Shown: positions 28,070 through 36,921 of the stretch, piece by piece
Layout: each line of letters begins with the position of its first letter
Position numbering within the stretch: position 1 is the first letter of the stretch
Assembly (NCBI RefSeq): GCF_001020565.1
Contig: NZ_LDAS01000001.1
Coordinates: forward strand, 1,394,766 to 1,458,765
DNA from: Maribacter thermophilus
Lineage (GTDB): Bacteria; Bacteroidota; Bacteroidia; Flavobacteriales; Flavobacteriaceae
DNA: 64,000 bases
Direction of reading: 5' to 3'
The notes under the pieces: generated by a model
The model's input: the letters and a program-made list of their open reading frames with translations, nothing else
Told to the model about the DNA's origin: nothing
The model's database searches: none
Position numbers and translations under genes: made by a program

Positions 28070-28438
28070 ATCATAACAAACACAGCAACAAACTTAATCG
28101 TTATACTTGGCTTAGTTAAATTTTTGTTGTGAACTGCATCAGCAACATTGCCTATAACAAATAAAATTGCGCGTGAGCTTTAAAATTGCATTCTTAAATA
28201 CACGTAACTATCAAAATTATAACATGAAGCAGTATAGTATTAAAACTATTTGGCTAATGAATACCCCACAAACATGAGTTTATTTGGCAACCCTATGTTA
28301 CATTACAGCAAAAATATTGCTTCGTATTTCTAATCAAAGCAATTTGTTGTGTAACTCCTCTTTTTTGTTGTGAAGTGCAATGCAACAGAGAAAATGTTCT
28401 TTTTATCGATTTTTCTGCACATTTTGTCGATATTTCAA
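28070..28438. promoter_or_regulatory. Regulator-kinase intergenic region with repeated TGTTG/CAACA sites
   Basis: About 370 bases with no supportable gene. It holds two similar sites, TGTTG-N13-CAACA at 28125-28147 and TGTTG-N12-CAACA at 28366-28387. They sit inside an 18-base direct repeat TTTTTGTTGTGAA(C/G)TGCA at 28121-28138 and 28362-28379. A partial third copy, TTTGTTGTGTAA, begins near 28343. As this is the upstream region of the kinase gene, the sites are plausible targets for the neighbouring LytTR regulator, which usually binds spaced direct repeats. A 65-codon plus-strand frame here looks accidental. Confidence 0.45.
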
Positions 28439-28462
28439 TCTTGTCGGAAATCCCCGACAAGA
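28439..28462 (-). terminator. Hairpin after the LytTR regulator gene
   Basis: A perfect 9-bp inverted repeat TCTTGTCGG / CCGACAAGA with a 6-base loop lies 7 bases past the regulator stop codon. The minus-strand sequence after it is only weakly T-rich, so it may be an inefficient terminator allowing read-through to the kinase, or an mRNA-stabilising hairpin. Confidence 0.5.
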
Positions 28463-28469
28463 CAAAGCT

Positions 28470-29228
28470 TTATGAGTTCATCGCGGAAATAATAAACTCC
28501 TTAAAGTCTTTTGATATAGGGATCAAAGTATCGTTGATCATAATATCCTTAGAGTTAATGGCATCTATATGATCTACATTAACAATGTAAGACTTATGGG
28601 CTCTGTAGAACTTGTTCTTTGGAAGTTTTTCCAAATAATCTTTTAAGGGTGACCTAACCAAGAATTTCTTGTCAACGGTATTTACCTCCAAATAAACATT
28701 ATCGGCTTTTATAAATTGAATATCACCAAACTGGATACGGTAATACAAGTGTTGCTTTTTAACAAATATAGAGTCTTTAAGAATGGAGTTGGACATAGGT
28801 CCGTCTTCACTTACATCTGCATTAGTTCCCGACCCACCAGATTGTTTACCATAGATAAAATTGGACAATGCAATCTCTATAGAGGTATACAAATCTTGTT
28901 GTTCAAATGGTTTTACCAAATATCCATTTGGTTTTACGGTTTTGGCATTTTCAACAGTAGCCCTATCCGAGTTAGAGGTCACAAAAATAAAAGGGATGTC
29001 GTAGTTGTCCCTTATATGCTTTCCGAGATCTATTCCCGTTTTATCGGAGGCCAAAATAATGTCGATCAACACAAGATCTACTTGCTGATTTTTTAGCACC
29101 TCAACGGCCTGTTCGTACACAATTACATTATCTACAATCTCATAACCAATCTCCTCTAACATGGATTGCATGTCATCGGCTATGATCACATTATCCTCTA
29201 CAATAAGTATTTTAATAGGTTGTTCCAA
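28470..29228 (-). CDS. LytTR-family response regulator
   Basis: A 252-residue transcription regulator. The receiver domain (about 1-120) starts IKILIVEDNVIIADDM, with phospho-acceptor Asp in LVLIDIILASDKTG (about 54), Thr/Ser in FVTSNSD and Lys in YLVKPFEQ. A Gly/Ser-rich linker leads to a LytTR DNA-binding domain (about 150-250, with IQFIKADNVYLEVNT and FYRAHKSYIVNVDHID). No ATG lies between the upstream in-frame stop at 29250 and the receiver's first strand; the only candidates are TTG at 29228 and ATT at 29231, so a non-ATG start is required. It is probably paired with the TPR kinase that follows. Confidence 0.88.
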   Translation of the reverse strand: MEQPIKILIVEDNVIIADDMQSMLEEIGYEIVDNVIVYEQAVEVLKNQQVDLVLIDIILASDKTGIDLGKHIRDNYDIPFIFVTSNSDRATVENAKTVKPNGYLVKPFEQQDLYTSIEIALSNFIYGKQSGGSGTNADVSEDGPMSNSILKDSIFVKKQHLYYRIQFGDIQFIKADNVYLEVNTVDKKFLVRSPLKDYLEKLPKNKFYRAHKSYIVNVDHIDAINSKDIMINDTLIPISKDFKEFIISAMNS

Positions 29229-29262
29229 AATAGTTAGCGGTTTAGTGGTTTAACGTCCAAAA

Positions 29263-30171
29263 CTACAAAAAATTGTGATAACTAAAATAAAAGAGCAAAG
29301 CCATAAAAAAGGTACTTAATGCCAACTTTTTTAGTTCAGGATCCAGCAATACCGGATCGTTTGTTCTTTTAACTTTTAGCAAATGTAAAAAAACGGGTAT
29401 AAATGCGATTAGGCAAATAATATTTTTCCAATTATCATAAGTAAACGCGACGTACCCAAACATACACATAAATGCCGACACCAAAATTATGTAATGGTAT
29501 TTCTTTCCTTTCTCAAAACCCATTTTAACCACGACAGTATTTTTGCCAGACTGTTTGTCGGACACGTGATCTCTAAGATTGTTCAGGTTTAGAACGCCAA
29601 CACTGAGCAGACCAACACTTACCGCCGGCAATATAGACGCTATAGGCACCTCTTTTATAAATAGAAACATGCTTCCCAATACACTGACCAAGCCAAAAAA
29701 CACAAATACGAATACATCTCCCAAACCATTATATCCATAGGCAGATTCCCCTACCGTATATTTAATGGCCGCCCATATGCTTAGACCTCCAAGAACCAAA
29801 AATAAGATAGCCCAAGGCAACTCATTGGTGTCGAACGAAAAAAAGAGTAAGGCAATCACCAGTACCAGGTCTACCAATACATTAATGATTATACCTTTTT
29901 TAAGCGATTTTCTAGAAAGAAGACCGCTCTGTAAAGCCCTTTTAGGACCAATTCTATTTTGATTATCGGTACCTTTTACACCATCACCATAATCATTGGC
30001 AAAGTTCGAGGTAATTTGAAATGCAACGGTGGTAAGTATTGCCAGCCAAAACACGGTATAATTTATAGTACCGTAATACCCTGCCAATGCTGCCCCGACA
30101 ATTATACCCGATACAGATAAAGGTAGTGTTCTGAGTCTGGCAGCGTTAACCCAAGCCTTAAATTTTAACAC
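29263..30171 (-). CDS. menA: 1,4-Dihydroxy-2-naphthoate prenyltransferase (MenA)
   Basis: A 302-residue integral membrane prenyltransferase of the UbiA superfamily that attaches the polyprenyl tail to dihydroxynaphthoate. The two Asp-rich Mg/diphosphate motifs are present: NDYGDGVKGTDNQNR (NDxxDxxxD) and NLRDHVSDKQSG (DxxxD). About eight to nine membrane spans are visible. The start is GTG at 30171, because conserved AWVNAARLRTLPLSVSG begins six residues later and no ATG precedes it. It follows the SPOR-domain gene with two bases between. Terminal menaquinone steps happen here; menB is not in this window. Confidence 0.92.
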   Translation of the reverse strand: MLKFKAWVNAARLRTLPLSVSGIIVGAALAGYYGTINYTVFWLAILTTVAFQITSNFANDYGDGVKGTDNQNRIGPKRALQSGLLSRKSLKKGIIINVLVDLVLVIALLFFSFDTNELPWAILFLVLGGLSIWAAIKYTVGESAYGYNGLGDVFVFVFFGLVSVLGSMFLFIKEVPIASILPAVSVGLLSVGVLNLNNLRDHVSDKQSGKNTVVVKMGFEKGKKYHYIILVSAFMCMFGYVAFTYDNWKNIICLIAFIPVFLHLLKVKRTNDPVLLDPELKKLALSTFFMALLFYFSYHNFL

Positions 30172-30173
30172 TA

Positions 30174-30776
30174 CTAATAAGGATCTTCTATTTGAATTCT
30201 TTTTCCTCCTTTATACGAGGCTACGAATGCATCTTCAAAACCAATTTGCACCAATTGTTTTCTAAAAGACTGGGCTTCTTCCAAAGTTTCAAAATTACCC
30301 AATGAATAAGAATAAAAAGGGTTTGTCTTTACAAACAAAGTATTGGTTAATGCTTCTGAGGCAAGGGTCACATTGTTATCTACAAAAGATTTGACCTGTA
30401 CGGAATAGATTTTCTCATTTTCCAAAAATTCTTTGGCCAAGTAAAACTCCTTTACCAAACTTAACTCTTCGTTCTGTGCCTTAAGGTTATTTATTCTGGA
30501 TTTAATGGCATCCAAACTATCAATCGAGACCAATAAGGTATTGTTTTGCTTATCATAAGAATTAGAACTGCTCAGACCTGCCGTAAAAGAGGTTAATGCC
30601 AATCCTCCGATCAAGAAAAAAGCAGTAATACCCGCAAAAATATTTCTTTGCAACTTACTTTTTTTCAGCTCTTTGTTCTTAAACTTGATCTGATCAAGAA
30701 GACGCTCGTTAATAATTTGAGCTTTATCTATGTCTTTATGCAACTCTAGTAAATCACTTTCTTCAATAAAGGGCAT
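30174..30776 (-). CDS. Single-pass membrane protein with SPOR-like C-terminal domain
   Basis: 200 residues: a cytoplasmic charged coil (about 1-50), one membrane helix (NIFAGITAFFLIGGLALTSFTA, about 45-67), a periplasmic coil with INNLKAQNEELSLVKEF, and a C-terminal segment of about 75 residues. That segment has the SPOR pattern: IYSVQVKSFVDN, then YSYSLGNFETLEEAQSFRKQL and IGFEDAFVASYKGGKRI. SPOR domains bind denuded peptidoglycan glycans. It may therefore act at the cell wall or septum. Its two-base spacing to menA implies co-transcription, without an obvious functional tie. The SPOR call is from pattern, not alignment. Confidence 0.65.
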   Translation of the reverse strand: MPFIEESDLLELHKDIDKAQIINERLLDQIKFKNKELKKSKLQRNIFAGITAFFLIGGLALTSFTAGLSSSNSYDKQNNTLLVSIDSLDAIKSRINNLKAQNEELSLVKEFYLAKEFLENEKIYSVQVKSFVDNNVTLASEALTNTLFVKTNPFYSYSLGNFETLEEAQSFRKQLVQIGFEDAFVASYKGGKRIQIEDPY

Positions 30777-30961
30777 ATAAAATATATTTTAGGCAACACT
30801 ATGTTTGTTAAATATAACTCAAAAAGGTCTTATAATTGTTACATCGACCCTTATTGTACACAAAAATAGGATTAACGGCAAACATAACAAATAATATAGA
30901 TCCTATTTGTTCAATAAAAATTTGAAAATCAAATATTTAAGAATTTTCTGACATCCAAAAT

Positions 30962-31798
30962 TTATTCGTCAACCAGGCTAACCCCATCATCTTCCAACTT
31001 AATTTTTCGCTCTTTATATAAAGTGCCCAGTCCTTTCTTAAACGTTTTTTTACTCATTTGGAGCATATCCCTAATCTCCTCGGGGTCAGATTTATCGTGC
31101 AATGCCAAAAAACCTCCATTTTCTTTGATCACACTATAAATTTTATTCGCTGCCGGTTCTAGAACCCGACTCCCCAATGGCTGCAAAGAAATATCTATTT
31201 TATTGTCATTTCTGATCTTCTTTACACAACCTGGAATAACGTCTCCTATATTTATTGTTTTGAAAACTTCGTTGAAATAGACCAGCCCTTTATGTTTTTC
31301 GTTTACGATAACTTCCCATCCCAAATCTGTTTGCCGGGTTACCACGAGATCCACTTCGTCCCATTCCTTTATTTGAAGGTTTTCGTTACTCAAAAACTTA
31401 TCCAGCTTATTGGAAGCTACCAATCTTCCTGACTTTTGATCTAAGTAACAGTGTACCACATACCATTGGCCTTGCTTCATTTTATTGCGTTGTTCCCTAA
31501 AAGGGACCAAAAGGTGCTTTTCAAGGCCCCAATCCATAAAAGCCCCATATTCATTTACTTCCGCGACTTGCAAAAGACGAAATTCACCAATCATAATATC
31601 TGGGTCAATAGTTGTGGCTATTGGTCTTTCATCGTAATCCAAATAACAGAACACCTCTATTTTATCTCCTATTTCATAGGCCGTAGGTACGTACTTGTTA
31701 GGCAGTAGAATATCATTACCCTCCTCGTCTCCCAAAAAAAGACCTACACTGGTATCTCTAAGTATTGTTAGATTGTTTTTTTTCCCTATTTCTATCAT
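30962..31798 (-). CDS. CvfB-like S1-domain RNA-binding protein
   Basis: A 278-residue protein of the CvfB family. These have several S1-type RNA-binding beta barrels followed by a C-terminal winged helix. Visible pieces are FLGDEEGNDILLPNKYVP (first barrel), GAFMDWGLEKHLLVPFREQ (second barrel), WEVIVNEKHKGLVYFNEVF and DKIDISLQP (third), and the winged helix GGFLALHDKSDPEEIRDML with MSKKTFKKGLGTLYKERKI. It is likely a post-transcriptional regulator or translation-linked factor in the cytoplasm. It is preceded by DUF2853 on the same strand, separated by a terminator. Confidence 0.85.
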   Translation of the reverse strand: MIEIGKKNNLTILRDTSVGLFLGDEEGNDILLPNKYVPTAYEIGDKIEVFCYLDYDERPIATTIDPDIMIGEFRLLQVAEVNEYGAFMDWGLEKHLLVPFREQRNKMKQGQWYVVHCYLDQKSGRLVASNKLDKFLSNENLQIKEWDEVDLVVTRQTDLGWEVIVNEKHKGLVYFNEVFKTINIGDVIPGCVKKIRNDNKIDISLQPLGSRVLEPAANKIYSVIKENGGFLALHDKSDPEEIRDMLQMSKKTFKKGLGTLYKERKIKLEDDGVSLVDE

Positions 31799-31841
31799 GC
31801 TACAAAATTACATTATTACGGGAGTACAATTCTTATAAATT

Positions 31842-31874
31842 CAAATAAAAAAGGCCGCTTCATAAGAAGCGGCC
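31842..31874 (-). terminator. Rho-independent terminator after the DUF2853 gene
   Basis: A perfect 9-bp GC-rich stem GGCCGCTTC / GAAGCGGCC with loop ATAA (31853-31861 and 31866-31874). On the minus strand it is followed by TTTTTTATTT, and it lies 25 bases past the DUF2853 stop. Confidence 0.88.
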
Positions 31875-31898
31875 CTAAAAAATTTTAAAATATCCGGA

Positions 31899-32237
31899 TT
31901 AATACACGGAAGCTTTGTTGAAATGCTTGCACAACATATAATAAACCACGGCTCTATGCTTGTTTTTGTTAGAAGAACCATATTTATCCATAACGGTTTT
32001 TATGGCATCCATTAACTCAGGGCCGTCTTTAAGTCCCAATTTTTTAATAAGGTAGTTGTTCTTAACAGTTTCCAACTCTTTTTCATCTCCTCCAGACACT
32101 TTAGAAGCGTCAAGGTTATATATAGAAGGGCCTAAACCTATTGTTACCTTTGTTAGCAAATCCATATCCGCGCTTTCACCAAATTTGTCTTTGATGTCCG
32201 CTGCATATTTTACAATTAAATCGTCTCTTTTACTCAT
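31899..32237 (-). CDS. DUF2853 family protein
   Basis: A 112-residue small helical cytoplasmic protein. The opening MSKRDDLIVKYAADIKDKFG and the ending KHRAVVYYMLCKHFNKASVY are typical of DUF2853, as is the length. The family function is unknown. It sits 40 bases after menD and ends at its own terminator, so it may be the last gene of the hotdog thioesterase - menF - menD - DUF2853 transcript. Confidence 0.85.
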   Translation of the reverse strand: MSKRDDLIVKYAADIKDKFGESADMDLLTKVTIGLGPSIYNLDASKVSGGDEKELETVKNNYLIKKLGLKDGPELMDAIKTVMDKYGSSNKNKHRAVVYYMLCKHFNKASVY

Positions 32238-32276
32238 AATAATTAGTGTCTTTTAATTAAATAGTTAATATGCCAC

Positions 32277-34025
32277 CTAAGATATGAAATGAAAATAATC
32301 CGTCAAAATTTTATTGTTCTTAACTCGCGGTGTTTGTACCTCTAAAAGTTTTGGTCTGTTAGAGGCTTTATAAAAATCGGACAGTTCCTTTGCGAGCGAA
32401 TTTTCATCGGACGAGAGCACATACTCTATATTGTACATTTTACAGATAGACGATGCGTTAAGATCATGTTTGGTCTCAAAAAACCGCTCAAAATTGGAGG
32501 TATCCTCTTTACCTGGCAAGATTCTAAAAATGCCCCCGCCATTGTTATTGATCAAAATGATCCTAAAATCATTTCTGATATAGTTGTTCCACAGAGCATT
32601 GCTATCATAGAAAAAACTAAGGTCACCGGTAATCAATAAGGTAGGAGCGTCTTCATGAACAGCGGCTCCGATTGCCGTAGAAGTACTGCCATCTATACCA
32701 CTTGTTCCCCGATTACAAAAAACCTTCAGAGAAGCATCTAGGTCAAAGAGCTGGGTATATCTAATGGTGGAGCTATTGGCTAAATGCAATTGGTAATTTG
32801 AAGGTATTTCTTTTAAGATACGATCAAAAACCAAAAAATCGGAAAAGGGAATTTTACCCAAATAAGACTTTCTTTTTGCCTCATAGTTCTTTTTTAGCTT
32901 ATTCCAAAAAGTAAAATAATCGGAATCTGTGGTGTCATCAGATGCATACAAAAACGACAAAAAATTATTGGGAGGTACTTTAAAATGCCCTTCCAAACAA
33001 AAAAAGGTATTGTTGGCCCTGGTATTTCCTACATGCCAATGATGCTTGGGAGCATAATCCCTTAGAAAAGCCTTTATTTTTTTTGATACGATCAGCCCCC
33101 CCATGGTCACCAATACATCTGGCCGTAAATTTTTAAAATATGCCTCCCTATCCTCTTTTAGCTCAATAGGGGCCAAAATAGAATCTATACTATTAAAAAA
33201 GTTTGGATGGTGAAGGTTAGAAGTGGTCTCGGTAAATACAAGAACAGATGGATCGTTGGCGAGTTTTTCCAATACCTCCGATTCAATTACATGGGGAGGG
33301 TTGCCCCCTACAAGCACCATCTTCTTTTTGGCATGTTTCCAATGCCTTAACATATCTTGGGACAACCGCCCTACTTCGTCCTCTTCAAACAGCTCTATAT
33401 TTGGCTTTAAACAGGTGCCTTTCTGCACATTGTACAATGGTTCTTCTAAAGGAATATTAATATGAACCGGAAGGTTCTCATGTATAGCACAGTTAATGGC
33501 CCTATTTAATTGCTTATCGTTATAGGCCTGTACTTCTTGTTGTAACTCTTTTACATCCTTATGCTGAAATAGGCCCGGATCGTACTTATTTATAGTATTG
33601 GTAGCATGGCTAACATCTTGCCTTAAATTGGCCGATTCACCGATATGGTTCTTAAAGACATCCTTTTGTCGAATGGTCTGACCATCACCAATATCTATTT
33701 TATAAGATGGTCTGTCTGCAGAAATGACCACTAAGGGAACTTCACTATAATAAGCCTCCGCTACGGCGGGATAATAATTTAACAGGGCACTGCCCGATGT
33801 ACAGACTACCGCCACCGGCCGGTTTAACTGCCTGGCCATACCCAAGGCAAAAAAAGCGGCACAGCGCTCATCTACGATACTAAAACAGTTGAAATAAGGG
33901 TTCTCTGTAAAAGATATGGTCAACGGAGCGTTTCTGGATCCAGGAGAAATAACTATGTTCTTTAATCCTTTGGCCTTACAATGCTCTATTAGACTCTGAG
34001 CTGTGGGTATTGTTGAGTATTTCAT
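32277..34025 (-). CDS. menD: SEPHCHC synthase, MenD (thiamine diphosphate enzyme)
   Basis: Joins isochorismate and 2-oxoglutarate in the first committed step of menaquinone synthesis, using thiamine diphosphate. 582 residues. The N-terminal Pyr domain has VISPGSRNAPLTISF and IVDERCAAFFALG. The C-terminal PP domain has GTSGIDGSTSTAIGA, then GDLSFFYDSNALWNN and IILINNNGGGIFRIL, the GDG-NN type cofactor motif in the form used by MenD. I start at ATG 34025 (MKYSTIPTAQSLIEHC); a TTG at 34034 would add three residues. Gene order menF then menD on the same strand matches substrate flow from isochorismate. Confidence 0.95.
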   Translation of the reverse strand: MKYSTIPTAQSLIEHCKAKGLKNIVISPGSRNAPLTISFTENPYFNCFSIVDERCAAFFALGMARQLNRPVAVVCTSGSALLNYYPAVAEAYYSEVPLVVISADRPSYKIDIGDGQTIRQKDVFKNHIGESANLRQDVSHATNTINKYDPGLFQHKDVKELQQEVQAYNDKQLNRAINCAIHENLPVHINIPLEEPLYNVQKGTCLKPNIELFEEDEVGRLSQDMLRHWKHAKKKMVLVGGNPPHVIESEVLEKLANDPSVLVFTETTSNLHHPNFFNSIDSILAPIELKEDREAYFKNLRPDVLVTMGGLIVSKKIKAFLRDYAPKHHWHVGNTRANNTFFCLEGHFKVPPNNFLSFLYASDDTTDSDYFTFWNKLKKNYEAKRKSYLGKIPFSDFLVFDRILKEIPSNYQLHLANSSTIRYTQLFDLDASLKVFCNRGTSGIDGSTSTAIGAAVHEDAPTLLITGDLSFFYDSNALWNNYIRNDFRIILINNNGGGIFRILPGKEDTSNFERFFETKHDLNASSICKMYNIEYVLSSDENSLAKELSDFYKASNRPKLLEVQTPRVKNNKILTDYFHFIS

Positions 34026-34074
34026 TACATACAAAAATACGACCTATGAACCTCTTTACCCAAAAGGGAAAGCA

Positions 34075-35184
34075 TTAAGTCATAACCGCCTTTAACATGG
34101 TCAGGCTCTTATTTTCTGTCTCTTCCCACTCATTTTCCGCGTTCGAATCAAAGGTAATACCACCGCCCACGTATACAATGGCCTTACCATCAACTATTTG
34201 CATACATCGTAAGTTCACATAAAGCTCTGAACTGGTTGTTATAGATCTATAGGCACTGTTTTCTTTATTGCGGTTATTGGTATTACGCGCGCGCTCGTTT
34301 TTAAAATTAAGCTCTCCCAAGAACCCGGTATAATAAGACCTTGTATAGCTTTCGTTCTGTAGGATAAACTCTTTTGCTTCCTGTTTTGGAAAACCACATA
34401 CTGCCGGTGTTGGATGCAATGCAGTTATCAATTCCCCTATATTATTTTTTTCGTACATACCAGAAATTTTGGTTCTAAGGTGCCAAAGATGTCCGGCCCT
34501 CACGGTTTCCAACTCACCCACTTCCAAGTTCTTACTTCTTTCCTTTAGTACGCTTTCTATATATTCTGTCACCAACCGCTGTTCATGTAGCTCCTTATCT
34601 TCCCAAATAGGCTTGTCCTCCGTTTCGTTTATCAACTTTGTTCCGGCCAAGGACATAGTGGTAAAAGCAGTCCCCCTTGTTTTTAACAAGATTTCGGGCG
34701 TTGCCCCCAACCATGTGCCAATTTTAGGATGATACCATACATAGCACAATGCATTTTCGTATAAATGAAGTAATTCCTTAAAAATGGCAATGGCAGATTT
34801 TGAGATGGAAACTTCCTTTTTTCTGGACAAGACCACCTTTCTATACTCACCGGACTCAATACCTTCTACCGCCTTTTTTACTATATTCTTGAATTCCGAT
34901 TTCTCTATTTCATCTATCGGATTAGAAAAGCTTTTATGCCCCCTGCCCGTTTTCTTTTGGACAAGTGGTTCTGTCACAAAAACATCTGGACAAAGCAATA
35001 CGGATGGAGCTTTATCATCAAAAGGTGCAAAAACAAATCCATTTTCCCTAAAATCTTTTATGGCATGGATTTTATCGTCGTTCTGAAAAAGACCATTTAA
35101 TACCGCCGTTTTTGGTTTTCTGTATAAAACAAATGGCAATTGCTCCTCTAAATGTCTTTCGGCTTGCTTAAAAATAGCTGGCAC
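34075..35184 (-). CDS. menF: Isochorismate synthase (MenF-type chorismate-binding enzyme)
   Basis: Isomerises chorismate to isochorismate, feeding MenD. About 369 residues. The chorismate-binding core is clear: KVVLSRKKEVSI, WLGATPEILLKTRG, TMSLAGTKLINETEDKPIW, LHPTPAVCGFPKQEA, SYYTGFLGELN and YVNLRCMQIV, with the Mg-binding glutamates in the expected places. No ATG lies near the start. GTG 35184 begins 4 bases after the thioesterase stop and gives a sensible N-terminus (PAIFKQAERHLEEQLPFVLY); a TTG at 35208 overlapping the thioesterase gene is the alternative. No glutamine amidotransferase partner is present, which argues against anthranilate synthase. Confidence 0.9.
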   Translation of the reverse strand: MPAIFKQAERHLEEQLPFVLYRKPKTAVLNGLFQNDDKIHAIKDFRENGFVFAPFDDKAPSVLLCPDVFVTEPLVQKKTGRGHKSFSNPIDEIEKSEFKNIVKKAVEGIESGEYRKVVLSRKKEVSISKSAIAIFKELLHLYENALCYVWYHPKIGTWLGATPEILLKTRGTAFTTMSLAGTKLINETEDKPIWEDKELHEQRLVTEYIESVLKERSKNLEVGELETVRAGHLWHLRTKISGMYEKNNIGELITALHPTPAVCGFPKQEAKEFILQNESYTRSYYTGFLGELNFKNERARNTNNRNKENSAYRSITTSSELYVNLRCMQIVDGKAIVYVGGGITFDSNAENEWEETENKSLTMLKAVMT

Positions 35185-35188
35185 TATC

Positions 35189-35611
35189 TTACTTTTTAGG
35201 TAATGCAATCGTAGTCAATTTACACACTGAAATCAACTGCTGCTCTTCATTGGTAATTTTAATGTCCCACACTTGGGTAGTTCTCCCTTTATGGATAAAG
35301 GTGGCCTTTGCGAACACAAAACCTTCCCTGATACTTTTTACATGGTTTGCAGAAATTTCTATCCCTCGTACAAAATACTCCTCGGCATTCAAGAAAATAT
35401 AAGAGGCCATACTGCCAACGCTCTCGGCCAAAGCGACCATCGCCCCCCCATGCAATACCCCATCAGGTTGGTGCACCTTGGGTGTTACGGGCATTTTAGC
35501 GATCAGAAAATCCTCTCCGACGTCTACATATTCAATCTCCAAAGTTTCCATCATCGTGTTCTTCGAAGAGTTATTACAGACCCGAAGAATCTTATCTTTG
35601 TACTCGCTCAT
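35189..35611 (-). CDS. PaaI-type hotdog thioesterase, possibly DHNA-CoA hydrolase
   Basis: A 140-residue hotdog-fold thioesterase. The segment HQPDGVLHGGAMVALAESVG holds the HGG motif and the catalytic Glu/Asp position of the PaaI/YdiI/MenI group, and VRGIEISANHVKSIREGFV matches the second half. It is the first gene in front of menF and menD with only 4 bases to the menF start. This makes DHNA-CoA thioester hydrolysis in menaquinone synthesis (MenI role) the natural guess. The fold is certain, the substrate is inferred from location. Confidence 0.85.
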   Translation of the reverse strand: MSEYKDKILRVCNNSSKNTMMETLEIEYVDVGEDFLIAKMPVTPKVHQPDGVLHGGAMVALAESVGSMASYIFLNAEEYFVRGIEISANHVKSIREGFVFAKATFIHKGRTTQVWDIKITNEEQQLISVCKLTTIALPKK

Positions 35612-35675
35612 ATTTTTTTATGTAAAATTAAGGAATAGAATATCAAAAAACATTAATAGAACAGATAGATTTACT

Positions 35676-36323
35676 ATGAACATTTCGGTAAAACAGGTAA
35701 GTTACCAACACACAAATTCTTATGAAACCTTAAATGAAATAGGTACCAAGACCAAAAACGTTTGGCTGGCGTTTCATGGTATAGGCTTTCTTAGTAAGTT
35801 TTTTCTTAGGTATTTTGATGAACTAAAACCCGATGAAAACTATATAATTGCCCCACAGGCCCCTTCTAAATATTACCTTAACAACAAATATCGGCATGTA
35901 GGTGCCAGTTGGTTGACCAAGGTAGATACCCAACAAGAAACGGCCAATGTTATGGCATATATAAATGCTGTACTAGAAAAAGAAAACATACCTACGGACT
36001 GTAACTTAATTGTACTTGGTTTCTCTCAAGGGGTTTCTATTGCGACCAGATTCATCGCAAAATACAGAAAGCCCTGCAAAAAGCTAATTCTTTACGCGGG
36101 AGCCATCCCCAACGAACTTACAAAAGAAGATTTTCAACATTTAATAACCGGCAATACAGAAGTCACCACCATAGTCGGCACCGAAGACGAATATATAAAC
36201 TCTGAAAGGCTTGCTACCGAAGCGTTAAAAATAGACACGCTCTTTCAAGGCAACGCAAAACAAATTACTTTTGAAGGAGGGCATGAGATAAAAAAGGAAA
36301 TTATTAACTCTTTTGCGGACTAA
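35676..36323 (+). CDS. Alpha/beta-hydrolase (esterase-like)
   Basis: A 215-residue serine hydrolase with a complete triad: Ser in VLGFSQGVS (GxSxG), Asp in VGTEDEYI and His in FEGGHEI. The early strand WLAFHGIGFLSKFF carries the oxyanion-hole region. It resembles carboxylesterase/phospholipase-type small hydrolases (dienelactone hydrolase superfamily). The frame stays open back to 35478, but that part lies antisense inside the thioesterase gene. ATG 35676 (MNISVKQVSY) is the sensible start. It is divergent from the thioesterase and is followed one base after its stop by a GNAT gene, so the two are co-transcribed. Confidence 0.83.
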   Translation: MNISVKQVSYQHTNSYETLNEIGTKTKNVWLAFHGIGFLSKFFLRYFDELKPDENYIIAPQAPSKYYLNNKYRHVGASWLTKVDTQQETANVMAYINAVLEKENIPTDCNLIVLGFSQGVSIATRFIAKYRKPCKKLILYAGAIPNELTKEDFQHLITGNTEVTTIVGTEDEYINSERLATEALKIDTLFQGNAKQITFEGGHEIKKEIINSFAD

Positions 36324-36324
36324 T

Positions 36325-36921
36325 ATGGACATTGTTTTAGAAAATGAAAGAGTTCAACTAAGCCCTTTAACGCTTAACAACTATCATTTACTGTTGCCGA
36401 TCGCTTCCCAAAAAGACTTGGTGCAATTTTCGCCTTCAGATATTGAAACCCCGCAAGCATTAAAAAATTATGTAGCCATTGCCTTAGAACAAAAAGAACA
36501 AGGCTCTGGTATCCCTTTTATCATTTATGACAAAAAAGAAGGGGAATATGCCGGTAGTACCCGATATATGAACATTCATTGGCAAAACAAAGTGGCCCAT
36601 ATTGGCTCTACATGGATCGGCCGTGAATTTCAGGGAACAGGATTAAATACCCACATGAAGTTTTTAATGCTGGAATATGCCTTTAACCATCTAAATTTTG
36701 AAAAAATTGAATTCAGGGTCGATGAAAGAAACATGAAGTCTAGAAAAGCGGTAGAAAAATTAGGCTGCACCCTAGAAGGCATTTTACGAAAAGATGTTTA
36801 CCTATTAAGTGGGTTTAAAAGAAACACCTGCTGTTATGGTCTATTAAAAGAAGAATGGCTAATAATTAAAAAAACGGATTTTGAAGGTTACTCCTCTTTT
36901 TTCTCCGACTCCGTTTTATAA
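36325..36921 (+). CDS. GNAT family N-acetyltransferase (RimJ/RimL-like)
   Basis: A 198-residue acetyltransferase. It contains IGSTWIGREFQGTGLNTHMKFLMLEYAF, where Q-G-T-G is the acetyl-CoA loop, and VDERNMKSRKAVEKLGCTLEGILRKDV, a hallmark of the RimJ/RimL/YdaF branch. ATG 36325 (MDIVLENERVQLSPL) begins one base after the hydrolase stop and fits the family start. The last 34 bases overlap, antisense, the end of the gene on the other strand. The acceptor is unknown. Confidence 0.87.
   Translation: MDIVLENERVQLSPLTLNNYHLLLPIASQKDLVQFSPSDIETPQALKNYVAIALEQKEQGSGIPFIIYDKKEGEYAGSTRYMNIHWQNKVAHIGSTWIGREFQGTGLNTHMKFLMLEYAFNHLNFEKIEFRVDERNMKSRKAVEKLGCTLEGILRKDVYLLSGFKRNTCCYGLLKEEWLIIKKTDFEGYSSFFSDSVL

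Noticed and set aside
28375..28572. A 65-codon plus-strand frame before and inside the LytTR regulator end
   Set aside because: It overlaps the regulator antisense and has no family resemblance; it looks accidental.
35478..35675. N-terminal extension of the alpha/beta-hydrolase
   Set aside because: It lies antisense within the thioesterase gene, and the conserved hydrolase fold starts after ATG 35676.
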